From the NCBI GenBank assembly GCA_013396755.1, contig VWZF01007071.1, positions 383,789 through 447,788 of the forward strand: 64,000 nucleotides of DNA, given 5' to 3'. A program made the translations under genes and the position numbers. Shown in pieces: positions 11,804 through 25,107 of this stretch. The stretch's first letter is position 1. The number at the start of each line of letters is the position of its first letter. The stretch is from Sclerurus mexicanus. Taxonomy: Eukaryota; Chordata; Aves; Passeriformes; Furnariidae. Below the pieces are notes generated by a model. That model had not been told where the DNA came from and made no database searches. It saw only the letters and a list, made by a program, of their open reading frames with translations.

Positions 11804-14800
11804 GTAAGTATTTGTTTGCCTCTTTCTCCTGTGCTGCAGAGCAGCTGGCATACGTGCAAACCTGGCATTTAGACCTTGGACTTTATCTTTGCCTCTCTCC
11901 AACCATTTCTCATTGTGTCTGCTGCATCTTACTTGATTTCCTGTCACAATAATGACCAAACCCTCTGTGTGCAACTCATCCCTTACAGAAATGTGTACAA
12001 CTTGTACTGAATGCACTGGAAGATGAATTTACCTTCTGTAGGGGTGAATCCTGGCTTCTATTAGTAATTCATAAACATGTAAAGGATCAATGTATTACTA
12101 AGTATTTCCTCTGCATCATTAATACAAACTCTCACTCTGGCATCTGCTGCCTAATCTTTGTGAAAAAGACCACTGTGTGTGTGTGTAACAGTACACTGAT
12201 AAGATTTTTCTTAATGGGGCTGGGGACAAGGGGTGTGACCAGATTATAAACAGCAAATAATAATAATTAGTGAACATATGCCACATTTGTGTACTTATGT
12301 CTGTCTGTATGTGTACCTTTGTCCATTATTCTTTCATTCTTCTTGTCCTTGATACTCTTCTCCCACAAGTAAACTACGTGAAGTGATGAGTCTGGATACT
12401 GAATGAGTGACTGTAAAGCAGATGTTGAGGAGCTACAGCTGTGTCAGGTAGAGCATAGTGTTGTGCATTCTTTCCTGCAGTTAGTAGTAAAGGCTTTCTG
12501 TCTCTGGGGTCAGCTATTATGAGAAAGAGGAAACACATGTACTCACAGCTGTATGTGGTTTTTAAGAGTTGAAACACTGCCAGTAAAAAAAGTACAGGAG
12601 AAAAGCCCCAAATGTGTATTAAGAATATTTAAAAAACCTGTTTTACAGAAGAAGGTGCCTGAGAACTGAGCTATGCTCAGCAATACTGATGACTTTGCTT
12701 CTATGCAGTAGTTGGTGAAGGGAAAGCGCAACTGAGGCAAATTTCATTTAGGAGCAAAATTCCTGTTGATTCTAGTAGAAAGAGTTTTTGAAGACTCCAT
12801 ACCTTAAATGTAAGACACATCTGAGTAGTTGGACAAGGGGAAGAAATCCCTATAGCCACTTAGTTGGGGCTCAAGCAAAGGGCAAAATCTCAGCCAGCAA
12901 ATAGAACTAAGAGGTGCTTGGAAAGAACTGATGAAATCAGTCATGTACATTGATGAAGATGAAGATGGACTCTAAGAAGAGAATGATGTTGGCTCATAGA
13001 AGTGCCTACCTCAGACTTTGTGATGATGCCAGCCCTGATGCACCTTGGTAATTTTGTAAGGTAAAGTAGTAAGGTAGAGTTTGACTCTTTTTTGTTTGCA
13101 TTACGCTTCTTTGCTGTATTCACTGAATGCCAAATTAGTGCATCCTACATGCCACAGGGCATGAAAGGCAATTACCACAAAGTTATCAGATAAAGAGACC
13201 TCAGCATGTCTGTCTCTGTGTTGTTTTCCCTGCTATAAACATCTCTGCATCTCAGGAGTGCTGCTTTTGTTGCATTGCCTGTGGCAACCAAATAAGGCGA
13301 GTTATATTGCTCTGCCATTTAAATCTATTTTCCACCCAATTTCTATCTAGTGATTAACTTTTCTTATCAGTTACACTGCAAAATAATTTCACTCCATCTG
13401 TGCATATCCAGAATAGACTCACTAGCCAAAAGTGGGATTTTTCCCTCCTCTGATTTGAAAGTATAAAACTTATGGAAAACATTTGATCTCCATTTAAAGG
13501 TAGCTTTTGACAATTTGAGAGATAGATAGTGTAATTTATTTTCAATCTGGACAGCAGAAATACTGTATATTTTGGAGGGGAATGCTGTGCTAAAACCTAA
13601 CGCTGAACCTAGGAAGCTACCTAATGTTGACTTCTTTAGTCCTTGGTTAAATATTAGATGATTGTGTGGGGCAAAGATGTGGAAATTGAAGATCCCTGAA
13701 AAAGCGCAGAGATGACAACTGTAGGACATGTAAAATAAATCTGAAAGAAATCTAATCTAAATGTTCCATAGTTTCACTCCCTTAGGGCTTGGGCATCCTA
13801 GTCATGTGTTAGAGTTGTTCTCAGCAGCTAGAGAGTTATTGTGCTTGGTTAATATGCAAATAGCTGATTTTTATATAGGAGGCTGTGAAATTGTTTATAT
13901 ATGTATTTATAATTGTTATGTAACACATGCAAGCAATGCAATTCTACAACATCAAATTTGGGCTAAACTTTAGTTGTATTATGTGTTAACATTTGTTAGC
14001 TGTGCAGAAATACTTCTCATAAGACAGCCACTATGACAAACACTGAAGAGGATCTTAGCTCCAAAAGTCCAGCAGTCAATGGGGTTGGCACCAGAGGTGT
14101 GAACACTTGCTTGGACTGCACCTGAGCTTTTGGAGTGGCTTATTACAATAATAAATTGTATCCAGAAGTTCAAGAGATGTAATTCAGGAGATACACAGAT
14201 CTAGGACTTTTGTTTTGGTAAGTCATAGCTAGTCATCATCTGGTCAGTAGGTAGAATTAAACTATTGTCTTGCTAGCAGTTCAAGGGTACAATAAATCAT
14301 TTAGTAATAATACAGTATTTATAGTTATAACAGACTTTTGCAGGTTTGGGTAGTGCATGATGCAAGTCAGTGAATGAGAATTTCACATTTAGTAATATCG
14401 AAACCTAATGAAGAAAATATTCATGGTCATTTTTGTAAAATGCAAGGTTCACTCTAATGTTTTTCCTGGGGTCAGTTGATGCCTGCTTCTTAAGAGAACA
14501 CGGTGCTTTTGTTGTCCTGATTTGTTGCTTTTCTTTGGTTTCAAATGGAAGTGTTTGGTTTTAAGATTGCTTACAGCCAAAGCTGTAGAGAAGTGAACAC
14601 TGGAATAGGTGTTGCTGAGGCAGCCTTTAGATGGCTATTTTCGTCTGCCACTCTACTCAGAGTTACGTGCATGGATAGCCCTGTAAAGTGGTTTGATCAA
14701 GGGTCTAGCAATGTTCACATTAGTGCTATTTCTAACACCCGTTGTTCCATCCAGTAGCCTATCCAACAGATATGAGGGAGAAATAAAGTATTGCCAAAAC

Positions 14801-16661
14801 TTACTTATGATAACGACTTCAGTGACAGTACAATCAATATTACAACCAGATCTTCAGGAATTTCACTAAGTATTCCTAACACTTTTACACAGTCTGGTCT
14901 TCATCTTTCAGCGTTATATTCATACGCTCAGACCCAAGCATTATGACTCAAGTGCAGCCAAGGGGTCATCGTTGTCATGGCTATGAGCTGTTACATGAGC
15001 CATTATAGTGTAGCGGTCAAGATTCCTATGAACAGTGGTACAGATTAGGAACATATTCCAGATCATGGGCAATATATTGACATGTTGCTAATACTGTGAT
15101 TCCCAAGGTACAGAGTTCTAAAGTTATGAGGTGTTGATACTTTCATAATATTCATGAAACTAGAATTCTGTTCAGCCAAGTTTGGGCAAACCTGATTTTC
15201 TGCAGAACTGAGCAGTGCTATTTGCATGGCACTTCAGCACAGAGCAGTGGGAGGGCCGCAAGCAGCTTGTGCTTCCACATTCACTCAATTGGCTGTTCTG
15301 CCCAGTAAAAGAGCAAGGGCAGAGCTGAGCTGAGCTCCTGTGCATGGGAAGTCTGTGAGGCTGGGAATGGGTGACAGAGAGGGTTGGCCTGGGTAGCCTG
15401 TTTGTCCAGTGGAGTGGGAGAAAAAAGAGTTTTTAACTCTCTTGCTAAAAGCAAGCAGTAGTGTTCTAGCCCTCAGTAATATCAGAGCAGCTGGAAGGAG
15501 GAGGGTTAGAAATGGAAGAGTGGTCTGTGATTAGACTTAAGGCCCCTTGAAATCTTAATTGATCCTTTTCCTATATACTTAGTGGTTTTGTGGTGCTGGG
15601 TTGTATCATGATTCTGTGTTGGGTCAGCTATCAAAACTGTGTAAGTGGTATTACCTACAGTAAACCCTGTTGACAATCAGGTATTACACAAGCTTTGCAG
15701 CTATGCAGATGAGACTAGATAGGATGAGTATGGCCAAAAACTCTGGTGGAATTTAAATTGGTAGTGTCCTACTCCAGTTTTGCAAGATGGCTAAATATAG
15801 GTACATACATACATGCACTCAGAGCTTTTATTTCATGTGCCATGTTAGTGTAAAGACTATGACTGGAAAGCTTTTGTCTCAGTTTACTGCTGTCCTTTGG
15901 TTTTGGACTGAAAGCCAACAGTGAGGTTTCGCAGCGGGCAGCCTTCCCACCCACTTGGAGGGTGTCGAATAGAGTTTGTGTGTGCTACTACTGTGCTGAG
16001 AATGAGCTGGTATCCTGTGCTAGCGTCTGTCCTGTTGCTTATGTCTGGGCAGTCTAGTGTTCAGCTGAGCTACTGAAATGTTTTTTTTGAACAGGCTGTT
16101 GAAGGGTAAAAGTAAACAAAAGTATCTTTCATTTGCTATTATAAACCGTGGTAGAATTGTTTGAGGCAAGTACTGATAAAGGATTTTTAGATCCAGTTGA
16201 ACAATGCCTGATCTGTTTTTAATCTGGCACATGGGGTATATCTAGGTGAGCGTGCTTGTGGATGAATGAACGGAACTCTCACAGATAAGCTATTATCTCT
16301 TTAAACCATCTCAGTTTACCTTGTAGAGACTGTGACTGATTGTACAAGGTACCTACCGTGTGTCTCCTAGGAAGCAAAGAGTGCCCTCAAATCTAGTGGA
16401 AGATGTTCAGCATATCTGTGGAGGTTTGTGCTTTTTAAGATGTAGCACTTCACCAAGATAAGGTTAAAATGACATTAAAAAGGAAAGAACAAAATTTGTA
16501 GTAGTATCACTTACATGACAACATCTAGAGACTCAAGCATCATGTTAGATTATCATCCCAAAGGTTGTTGCGAACTTTTCTTATACTCTCTGCTATAGTC
16601 ATATACTATAGCAGATTTTACAGTCCAGATATACAAAATATAGTGAAGGAAGTACTTTGAT

Positions 16662-16790
16662 TCCAAAATGGAGAAATGAGCAAACAAAGACAATAAACTA
16701 CTCCTATGATGGTTACACCGGAGGTTTGTGGTACAGCTGGAAATTGAACTCAAGAACATAGGAAGACCTCAGTTCTCCTGAGTTCCATAT
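16662..16790 (-). mobile_element. MIR-like SINE relic
   Basis: Read on the plus strand, the segment has the order of a reverse-complement MIR: AAAATGGAGAAATGAGCAAA, then GAGGTTTGTGGTACAGCTGG, AAATTGAACTCAAGAAC and CAGTTCTCCTGAGTTCC. These match the MIR phrases (g)aggaaactgaggca, gtggcagagctgGgAaTtgAAC and tctcctGaGtcCc. The copy is old and diverged but nearly collinear over about 130 bp. Confidence 0.7.
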
Positions 16791-17489
16791 TATTTTTTCT
16801 TTTCCTGGCTGCTCAGTGTCACTCAAAGATATCGGAACCTAAAAATAATTCAAAGCACTTAATTTCATGAGAATTTCCTTTTATAATTTTTTCTCGGGTA
16901 GGCCAATTAGTATTGACTGCTTTCACTTTTGATTTCAACAATCACACATTGCTTCTTGTACGGTAGTACAAGACAGCAGTGTTGTTTTGCTATGAACACT
17001 GTAAGGAGAGTCACATGATTTCTTAACAAAAAGTTTTCCTACTGTTTGACATATATTGAAACTTCTCTGCAACTAACGGTTATGGTCATGTTATATTGTA
17101 AAACCTGCCTGTGACTCCTCTTTAAGGTCCATTAAGACCATTTTAGGATCGTAACTGGCAGAATAGTTCAAATGCCAAATAAGCGTCTGTCAGTAACATG
17201 CAGATGAATCGGATACAATATTCCATCTGTCAGTTGTTCAGACTGACAGATTTCTGCAGGTGTGAATTTACCAAAGATACTTTTTGTGTAGAGCTTATTT
17301 TTGTTTTTAAATTGTTCGTGGCTGTTATCAAATAAGGACGGAGGAGGGTGGGTGAGAACGAGGTGGCTTTTATTTGCCATCATGAACCCTGCATTTGGGG
17401 CAGAGCTGACCTGACAGCAGCAAGATCCTTTCACCAGTGACTCGCTCTGGATTCCTCACCTAAGGTGGAGTTTAACAGCCTGTTAGCAA

Positions 17490-17960
17490 CTTCTGCGCGT
17501 TTCGCTCCCGGCTCTCCAAAACCTTGGAAGCTGGAGTGTCATTTAAAATCTACTTTTTATTCCAGTACTTCTGCATTCTGAAATGTTTTGTGTTTAAAAA
17601 AAACCCCAAACAAACCAAAAAACAAACCGCAAAACCCCTTCTCTTTTATAATACGCTCTGGGGTGATTTTAGGGTTCCCCCCGCTCCGGTGCGTGGCCGA
17701 GCGGCGGCGGTGCCGCTGCAGTGGCGCGGCGCGGCCAGCAGAGGGCGCGGCGGGAGCCCCTGCGCGGGCGGGTCCCATCGCTCGCGGTTGAGCCCAGAGC
17801 GGGTCTCGTTCCCACCCTTCCTCGCCCGTCTTTATTTTTGCCACCTCATATAGGAGGAAACAAAACAAAACAAAAAATCCCTGGACTTTTTTGTTACAGG
17901 GAGGGTTAATGGTTTCCAGTTCGCCTTCAATGCGTTACAGAGCGCCTCTGCGCGCTGGCC
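17490..17960. promoter_or_regulatory. Intronic CpG-island-like segment
   Basis: The segment is GC-rich inside an A/T-rich intron. By hand count about 25 CpG dinucleotides fall within 17641-17830, with further clusters near 17495-17510 and 17935-17990. It is interrupted by an A/C-rich tract at about 17595-17640. Intragenic CpG islands in vertebrates often mark alternative promoters or enhancers; here no first exon could be defined. A CTCF core match lies in the middle. Promoter activity, and its strand, is inference. Confidence 0.6.
17735..17748 (+). promoter_or_regulatory. CTCF core motif match
   Basis: CCAGCAGAGGGCGC matches the 14-base CTCF core consensus CCASYAGRKGGCRS at every position, in plus-strand orientation, with GC-rich flanks. 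It contains two CpGs, so binding could be methylation-sensitive. CTCF sites in CpG-rich intronic elements commonly act as loop anchors or influence splicing; binding here is not shown. Confidence 0.65.
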
Positions 17961-18744
17961 ATGCTGAGTCCTGAGGTCGGTCTATCGTGTACCTATATAT
18001 ATATGTCACATTTCCGTAGCGCTTTGGAATAAAATGAAGCTTTACATTGCGAATCCAAATCAGGGAGTAGGGATGCCAGAAGGTGCTGGTTTTTTTTTCT
18101 TTGCTGTTTTTTTTTTTATAGCAAAATAAATACTGATTTCTTCTGGGCCTTTTCTTTTGGGCTTTTGGCCTAAATTTAAGTAGGTGTTTATTCATCAGCT
18201 AAGCCTGCAGCTTACAGATGAATCCATCAGTGCTACTGAATCGAAACAGTAGGCTGCAATTCTCCCCTAATCTTGTCTTCACAGCAGGACATGGCACCAC
18301 AGGCAAGAGCTGCTGCTCTAAGGCACTTACACATCCAACTATGTCTTGGGTTAGAAAAAGAGACTTTCTGTCACCACGAGAAAACTCATCAGTGTGAGAC
18401 CTCCTTGTGAATTAGCTTCTTTCTATTACACGTACATTTAATCAAAATCTATCTCATCCACCACCTTAAATTCGTCCAACAACAGGGACCTTTGCTGGTC
18501 CAAATCTCTGGCCAGATAAAGTTTGCTTTTCTTTTCTTACATGGTGCTAAGAATACCAGAGAACCTGTTCCTTTCTGCATGTATTCACTGACACAGAATC
18601 GTGATGTAGAAGTCCTGCATTGAAGTATCTTTGTGCCATTGCCAACCTGCAGTGGAGGTGCCCACCTCTGCATTGCAAGTCATACCACACTATCGTGTAC
18701 TTCCATCACCTGTGCCCCACACAGGACTACACAGCATCAGGGAC

Positions 18745-18850
18745 AATGGAATATGTCTCTTTCTCTCAGTTTCTCAGTACCTAAAATGGAGGTGTTAAAG
18801 CATCAGTCTTATTTGTCTGTCTCAGAGAAGTGCCTAACAGATATTTAGTA
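18745..18850 (+). mobile_element. Possible MIR-like SINE relic
   Basis: The segment reads TTTCTCTCAGTTTCTCAGTA, then CCTAAAATGGAGGTG and later GAAGTGCCTAACAGATATTT. This resembles the MIR order ctCAGTTTCctCAtctgTAAAATGGgGaT...agTGCCTggcacataTTtag. Divergence is high, so the call is tentative. Confidence 0.45.
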
Positions 18851-21333
18851 AATATTTTTAGAGAGTTTGTGAGACCTTTAAATAAAAAGGAAGGAATGAA
18901 TGAATCATGCCATTTGTCAGACCTTTGAAGTGCCAGTATTAAATATTTTGGCCATCAGCATGGAGCCTTGCAAAACAGGTATGAAAATGTCCTAACTCTG
19001 GTGTGCACAGCCTGGGCTTATGTGTACTGGGATGGTGATGAAAAACAAGTAATTTGTTACACACCCATATATGCAAACAAAGAGACTCACTGTAGATGAA
19101 TTGTTGAGCCAGTTTTCACAAGGCTGTCCGTAGAGTGTAACTGCTCAAAAGACACCTCAAGTTTTGCACAGTGTAACTCTTCTTGCTTTGTTTTGGCCAC
19201 TGGTGAGCTGGACTTCTGTATGTCTTGGCTGCCAGGGCTATAATACCTTCTCCTTCAAATCATGCACTGCTCTTGCTGGGTGCTGTGATGTGATAAGCTG
19301 CAAATTCTTAGACTAATTCAGCTCAGTGACTGTGAGCAAATGTGTATTTTCCCCCAGATGGAATTTCATGATTTTGCAGTTATGAAAATAAAACATTTCT
19401 GGAAAAGCAAATAATAGTCTATAAATAGTCCAGTCAAGAAAACAAAAACATTACTTCTGCTACTTAACTCTGCAGTCATGTTGGTAGAATTTACAGGATT
19501 AACTTTGTGTAAATAGTTTCTCTTTCATTTGTGAGATCTGGAACAGGTCACTACATGTATTTTATGTTCACAGTTTTACCAGGAGAACTGTGTATGAATC
19601 ACCCAGGATTACTCCTGGTTCTTGTGTGGCTGAGCCAGTTTGCATAATTAGGAGAGAGATGCACAGAGAAGCTACTGGGCTTTGGAACCTCTCTGGGTTT
19701 TGATCAAAAGCCCACTGAAGCCAAACCCTTCTGGCCCTCATCAGGCAAAGGGAGCAGTAGCAACTAAACAAGATAAGGCAATTTTGGAAGCAGTTAAATC
19801 TATCTCTCTGAGTTTTCTGTCTTGTCACTGAGAAGGGGAATGTAGGCTGCATGTGCAGCATCCCACAGACACAAGGTTGTTGTAATTTCAGAAACAAAGC
19901 AGCCACTTAGAGGTAATTTTTCCATTGCCACGTCATCTCAGCTGTGTTTAGTATATTTGTGAAAATAGAGTTATGATGACTTTGGAGCCAGGCTGTTCTG
20001 AAAAATGTTTCTGTCATTACAGTAGGCCATTAAATTGAAGGAATGAGTTGTGCTGTTGATCTCCTCAGAGCCTCTACAGTGTGACTGCAGGTCATCTCCT
20101 GGGGCTCAATCTGCAGGATGTGAGGAAAACTCAGAGGGCTCAGGCAGCTGAGATGGCATTGGCTTGAAATACCTGGGCTGCTTGTGAGAGAGCTTACTTC
20201 TGGTGCCACCGCCCTTTCTGTGTTATCCAGTCCATTGTTTTGCTCTTTTGCTTTTCTTGGTGACTATGTGTTTGACCTACATCTGGCTGCTAGGACACAT
20301 CTTTGGGAAGAGGTTTTTCAGCATGTGCCTCTTAAGCTGCCAAGGCCTGACTGTGAATGCTGCGTCTCTAGGAGACACATTACTCCTGCTGGGGAGGTAA
20401 AATGCTGTGGGATTTATCCCCTTACTATGAAGTTAACATTGATGTTTCTAAGTAACCATCAGGATTACTTATTTATGAAATAAACAGATTTAACTGAAAA
20501 TTAAGGGAGTGCAGGTATGCTCAAGGCTTATCAGGAGAAAGGGCTATGAGAACAGCTGGGGAAGCTCCAGGGAACGGTGCCTGGGGAAACGCTGGAACCT
20601 GGCAGATCCATTTCCCCCAAGGCACAAATCATCAGCTCTCCAGCACAGGGGAGGGGTGGGTGGGAAGCCTTGTGCCCTGTAGGAGTCTTGCAGCTAGAAC
20701 TGAACTTGAACAGCTTTGCTGGCAAACCTACTGCCACTTTTCTAGGTATAGCCAGTAAAAATGCCTGAAAAAGGATAAATCACATCATCAAAAGGGTTTT
20801 TGTGAGGCACAAGTACAGTTTAGATACAAGTACGGGACGCGAGATCCTAGGAAATAGGTATTTTAAATCTAATTCACTGTATCTATTTTCTGTGTTCATG
20901 TGAGTAATTCTGGGAGTTCCCTGGTAATCACATGAGAAAGGGTTTATAGGATCAAGTCCCCAGGGCTTAGTCTCATAAGATGCCAAGCTGTCTAACCCCA
21001 GCAAAGGAAAGCACCTGAGCTTGGGCTTTAAGAACATGAGTGATCTTTTAGTAATTAATGGGACTTGTCACATGCTTAAAATTAAATCCACATGTAAAAT
21101 ACTGGTTTGGCCCAGACTTGCAGGTTTGGTACTCAGCATCCTGCAAAATAGAGCCAAATAAAGTCACTGGCCTACTAGGTCAATGGTATAGTGGAACCTA
21201 TGCACTGCTTTATAGAAGTAGCAAAGAAATATAAAAAATATGATTAAAACCCCCCATTTATTTTATTTTATTGTTCTCCTGACACATAGCAAATTAAATT
21301 GTTTTGTGTTATGAAATATTGTAATATTTATCA

Positions 21334-21619
21334 CACAGAATCACAGAATCAATGAGGTTGGAAAAGATCTCTGAGATCATCGAGTCCAACCTTTGACCCA
21401 ACACCACTTCAACTACTAGACCATGGCCCTAAGTGCCACATCCAGTCTCTTCTTAAATACCTCCAGGGATGGTGACTCTACCACCTCCCTGGGCAGCTCA
21501 TTACAATGTCCAATCATGCTCTCTGTAAAGAACTTCTTCCTAATGTCTAATCTAAACCTCCCCTGGCACAGCTTAAGACTGTGCCCTCTTGTCCTACTGC
21601 TAGTTGCCTGGGAGAAGAG
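21334..21619 (-). mobile_element. CR1 LINE 3' end (5'-truncated)
   Basis: The plus strand begins CACAGAATCACAGAATCA, the reverse complement of the CR1 terminal octamer repeat (ATTCTRTG)n. It continues with TTGGAAAAGATCTCTGAGAT and CATCGAGTCCAACCTTTGAC, then CTCCAGGGATGGTGACTCTA, TTCTTCCTAATGTCTAATCT and TAGTTGCCTGGGAGAAGAG. These are the standard phrases of an avian CR1 3' region read in antisense, so the element is in minus orientation. It is about 286 bp, 5'-truncated in the usual CR1 way, and much better preserved than the other relics here. It is the strongest single clue that this is bird DNA. Confidence 0.96.
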
Positions 21620-22920
21620 TTATTTTTCTGGTGCATAATATAATGGAATGAGCCATAAATGGTAGTATAATGTTCGGTTTGAAATCTTACATGCCAAGCT
21701 TTATAGAATTGCTGAAAATAGAATGGAGAACATGATGGCTTCCCCTTCCACATCCCTGTACCTCCGAACACCTTCTCTGGTGGAAGTCTTCAGTCTGTCA
21801 TTCCTGTTCTTTGGAGTAAATATTTTACAGCCTCATAATTGTCTTTTACCTGAGAGATATTAACCATGTTTTTGATAGATTATGATTCATTTCAATATTC
21901 CCACATTTTGCATTTGATTGACTAATACTTTATTACAAGTGGTTTATGCTTCAGGATTCTGACACCATTAGTGTTTGCCATGGCATCCATTCTCAATAAT
22001 GAACTTTTTGGAGGAAGGAGGGTCGACGCAATGTGCATTAGAATAGATGGATACAGGGTTTTTTTTGTGCAATGTCTTCTAGACCAGAGATCTCACTTAG
22101 GAGGCACTTGGAGCATGGTTTCCCTTAAACAAACCAGGTAATTTAGGGGTAGGACCTTAGCTATTGTAAGTAGGTAGTTCTATTAAAGACTATAGCGAGC
22201 AGCAATTTCCATCAGCTAGAGCTATGGTTCTTGATGTAGGAGAAAGGATGAAAACTTTACTCCTCTTGATGGAAATTATGTCATTCTGAATGCATGTGAT
22301 TGCCCTTGGTAAGTATGGGGTCGATGTCTTAGGAAAACATATGGTCATGATTAATATCCTATGCATGTCCTACAGATCTGTAGTGAAAATCCTTTTGTTG
22401 TTGGTCTAAAATAAACAGCATTGCATGATGGGAAAAAAGACAAATTTTCAAAGCTGGCTCAGATAGAGTGCTAAAACTACATTTAAACACTTGAAGCAAG
22501 TGACTCATTTCTTTGTGTTTTTTGAGGGATGGTGAATGCTTTTATCTTCTCATTATTTCCTTGGTACAGTGTCTGTGAATGACACAGTTACAGATATGTG
22601 CTGCTGTGACAAAGTGAGGTTCATGGTTACAGGAATTTCTGGAGTGATGCTAATTTGTAAGTGATGCTATGGATACATCTGCCATGTAATGCTCATTGCC
22701 TAAGTGAGGTAGCAGCACAGCAGGAGAACTGGTAACACAGAGGCTGTATCTGTGAGCAATGCTATAGACCAGGACAGTATCAGCAACAAAGACACTATTA
22801 ACTGAATAGAAAGGACTCAGGATTAAGTGCTTTGTGCCTCTGAAGCTGCTACACCAGGGCTGGCATTATAAATATACTTACAGGATATTTTTCCAGGGAG
22901 CTTTCTGTTAATATCTGAAT

Positions 22921-22995
22921 GGGCAAAATAAAAAAACAAACAAAAAACCAAAACCAACAACAAACCCCCTCCCCTCTGCAAAAACCCCGAAAAAA
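22921..22995. repeat. A/C-rich low-complexity tract
   Basis: AAAACAAACAAAAAACC-type sequence grades into C-rich CCCCCTCCCC and AAAAACCCCGAAAAAACG. Similar A/C-rich tracts (T/G-rich when reversed) recur at about 17595-17640, 25031-25107, 27561-27625, 36170-36215 and 62250-62300. Confidence 0.85.
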
Positions 22996-24205
22996 CGCTC
23001 GCTCTGCTAAAGATGATGCCCCAAGTACATCTGAACTCTCAGCAAGGGCTACAGATGGAACAAGAGTGCATCCAACTTTTTTGTTTTGCCTTTCAATCCT
23101 GAATCTTAATTAGTTCCCTACTGCTTTAGTACATGCACAACATTTTAATAGTCATAAGGACTCACTCCAATCCACATTGCCATTTCCACAATTCCCTCCT
23201 TCATACCAGTAGCAATTCTCTCTCCACCCCCTGCCCCCATCCATTTAGGAGTAGTGGAAAGAAAACTAAATAGCCAAGCGCGTAGCTGTAGATTGATGAG
23301 GTTGTCACACCATTCTCTTCACCGTTTTCTTCCAACCTGCACTGTGCTCTAATAGATGGATGATTGCCGGGGGAGAGAGAGAGTTAGCAAATCCCACAGC
23401 CAGATGTTCAGGGATGGACAGAGCGACCTTCTCAAGGAACCCAGAGGACTATAGCTGTGTCCTTCTGAGGGAGAAGGACAGTCAGGTGCCTCTGGCTGCC
23501 TGTGTTTATCTCTCTTTTCAAAAGGAGCACAAATGGGCTCAGCATGGCTGCAAGGATGGATGTTTTTCAGTGCATCGCGGGAAATGACCAGTCATCCGTC
23601 TCTTCACTGTGTAGTCTGCCTGCAGCCATCAATCTTGTCGCCCAGCATGGCAGCTCCTTTTGGCTTAGTTTGGCTCAATATTCGATGAACAAAAGGAAAT
23701 TAAAGCTGAGAAGAAGGAAAGAAGAGCAACTATTCTGTATTTCACTTTGTTTTCCCCTTACATGGCTATCTCTTCCTCTTCCCCATTATCATCTCTTTTC
23801 CCTGTGTTTTCTAATGTGTGAAAATGTGTATTTTCAGGATCTATGAGTTTACAGTATTTCTCTGTTAGCAGAGAGAAGAAAGGAGAGAGATATTGAAAAA
23901 ACGTAATTCAAGGCCCAGAGCTTCCATTTTTCAGACTTCTCTGTGGCAGTTTTCAGAACCAGCATGTCTAGTTTGCTGCAGCAGACAAGGAGATGGAATA
24001 TCGTAGCTTTCCTCCATCTTGATGTTTTTCTCCCTTGTTCTTGCTGATTCCTTCCTCACTGCCATGTTAGTGTTTTCAGGTGTGTACTTCAGCTCTCCAT
24101 TCCTGTTCTAATTAAAAAACAATCAGCAGAGCCACATGATAGGACCTTCTGGATAAAGGCATGTACTGATGCCAGAGCCATGATGGCAGCTCCTGTCAGC
24201 GATTG

Positions 24206-24235
24206 CAAGCTTGCTTGAGTCAAGCTTGCTTGATG
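24206..24235. repeat. 15-bp tandem duplication
   Basis: Two adjacent 15-base units, CAAGCTTGCTTGAGT and CAAGCTTGCTTGATG, differ only in the last two bases. Each holds the palindrome CAAGCTTG, so the pair can also fold as a hairpin. Confidence 0.9.
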
Positions 24236-25030
24236 CAACAGCACTGGGCTGTGCAGGCTTTGCACAAGCTGTCTGACCTCATCCAGCACCTATGGTTCCT
24301 AGTGTGAAACCAGAGGTCTTGACAATATCTTCATTGATATGCAGGCCATCAGAATAAAACACATTCAGATATGTCTGCTTGTACTCTTAGCACTGAATTA
24401 GCCAGTTTCAGCGCTGAACTCAGATGGGGCAGTTTTTGCCTGAAATACTCAGATTCTACATAGTTTGAGCCAGCCTGAAAGGAAAAGAGGTGTGTGAATA
24501 CAGTGCCTGCTGAAGTGCCATAGCTGGAGTCTGCTTTTTATCCACAGTGAGCTGTAATGTTGTTGCTTATTCTGTTTTCCCCTAAAATTCTTGCCTCTGG
24601 ATATCATAGCAGATCATGTTTGGCTTATTTTGTAGAAGGCTTATTTAGAGAGAACATTGTTCCCCTTAGCACTGTGTTGTTTGACTGATGTATTTAAAAA
24701 AATGAGTGATTGCATTTACTTTTTAATTTTTCTGGTTGATTACAATGATCTAAGCATCAGACCTGAAAGGGCCAGGCTCCCCTGCAGAAGAGTGGTAGGA
24801 GGTTTCTCTCTCCCACTTTTTACTGTAGGCAAAGAACTGAGATATTCCAGCACAGAAGGACCAACTAAGCACTAAGACATAGCAAGGGAACTCTGTAAAA
24901 GCATATATTGAGACCTCTGAGAAATCTTTACCTGCTCTCAAATGAAATGTGTCTGGAGTAAACAGACATGCCAAGATGGGGAAAATTTATACCATCACGG
25001 GTTTAAAGAGCTGCTTTGTAGTATGTACTG

Positions 25031-25107
25031 AGGTGGTGGTTTGCTTTGTTTTGTTTTTTTGTTGGTTGGTTCTTTTGGGGTTTTTTGGGGTATTTTTTTT
25101 CTTTTTA
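25031..25107. repeat. T/G-rich low-complexity tract
   Basis: Runs of T are interspersed with GG and GGGG clusters. On this strand four G clusters of at least two bases lie close together, which would allow a weak two-layer G-quadruplex. Confidence 0.85.

Noticed and set aside
17960..18030. ATG following the CpG element as a possible alternative DPF3 first exon
   Set aside because: The frame closes after about 23 codons, and no good donor with phase 1 (needed to join exon 4) was seen.
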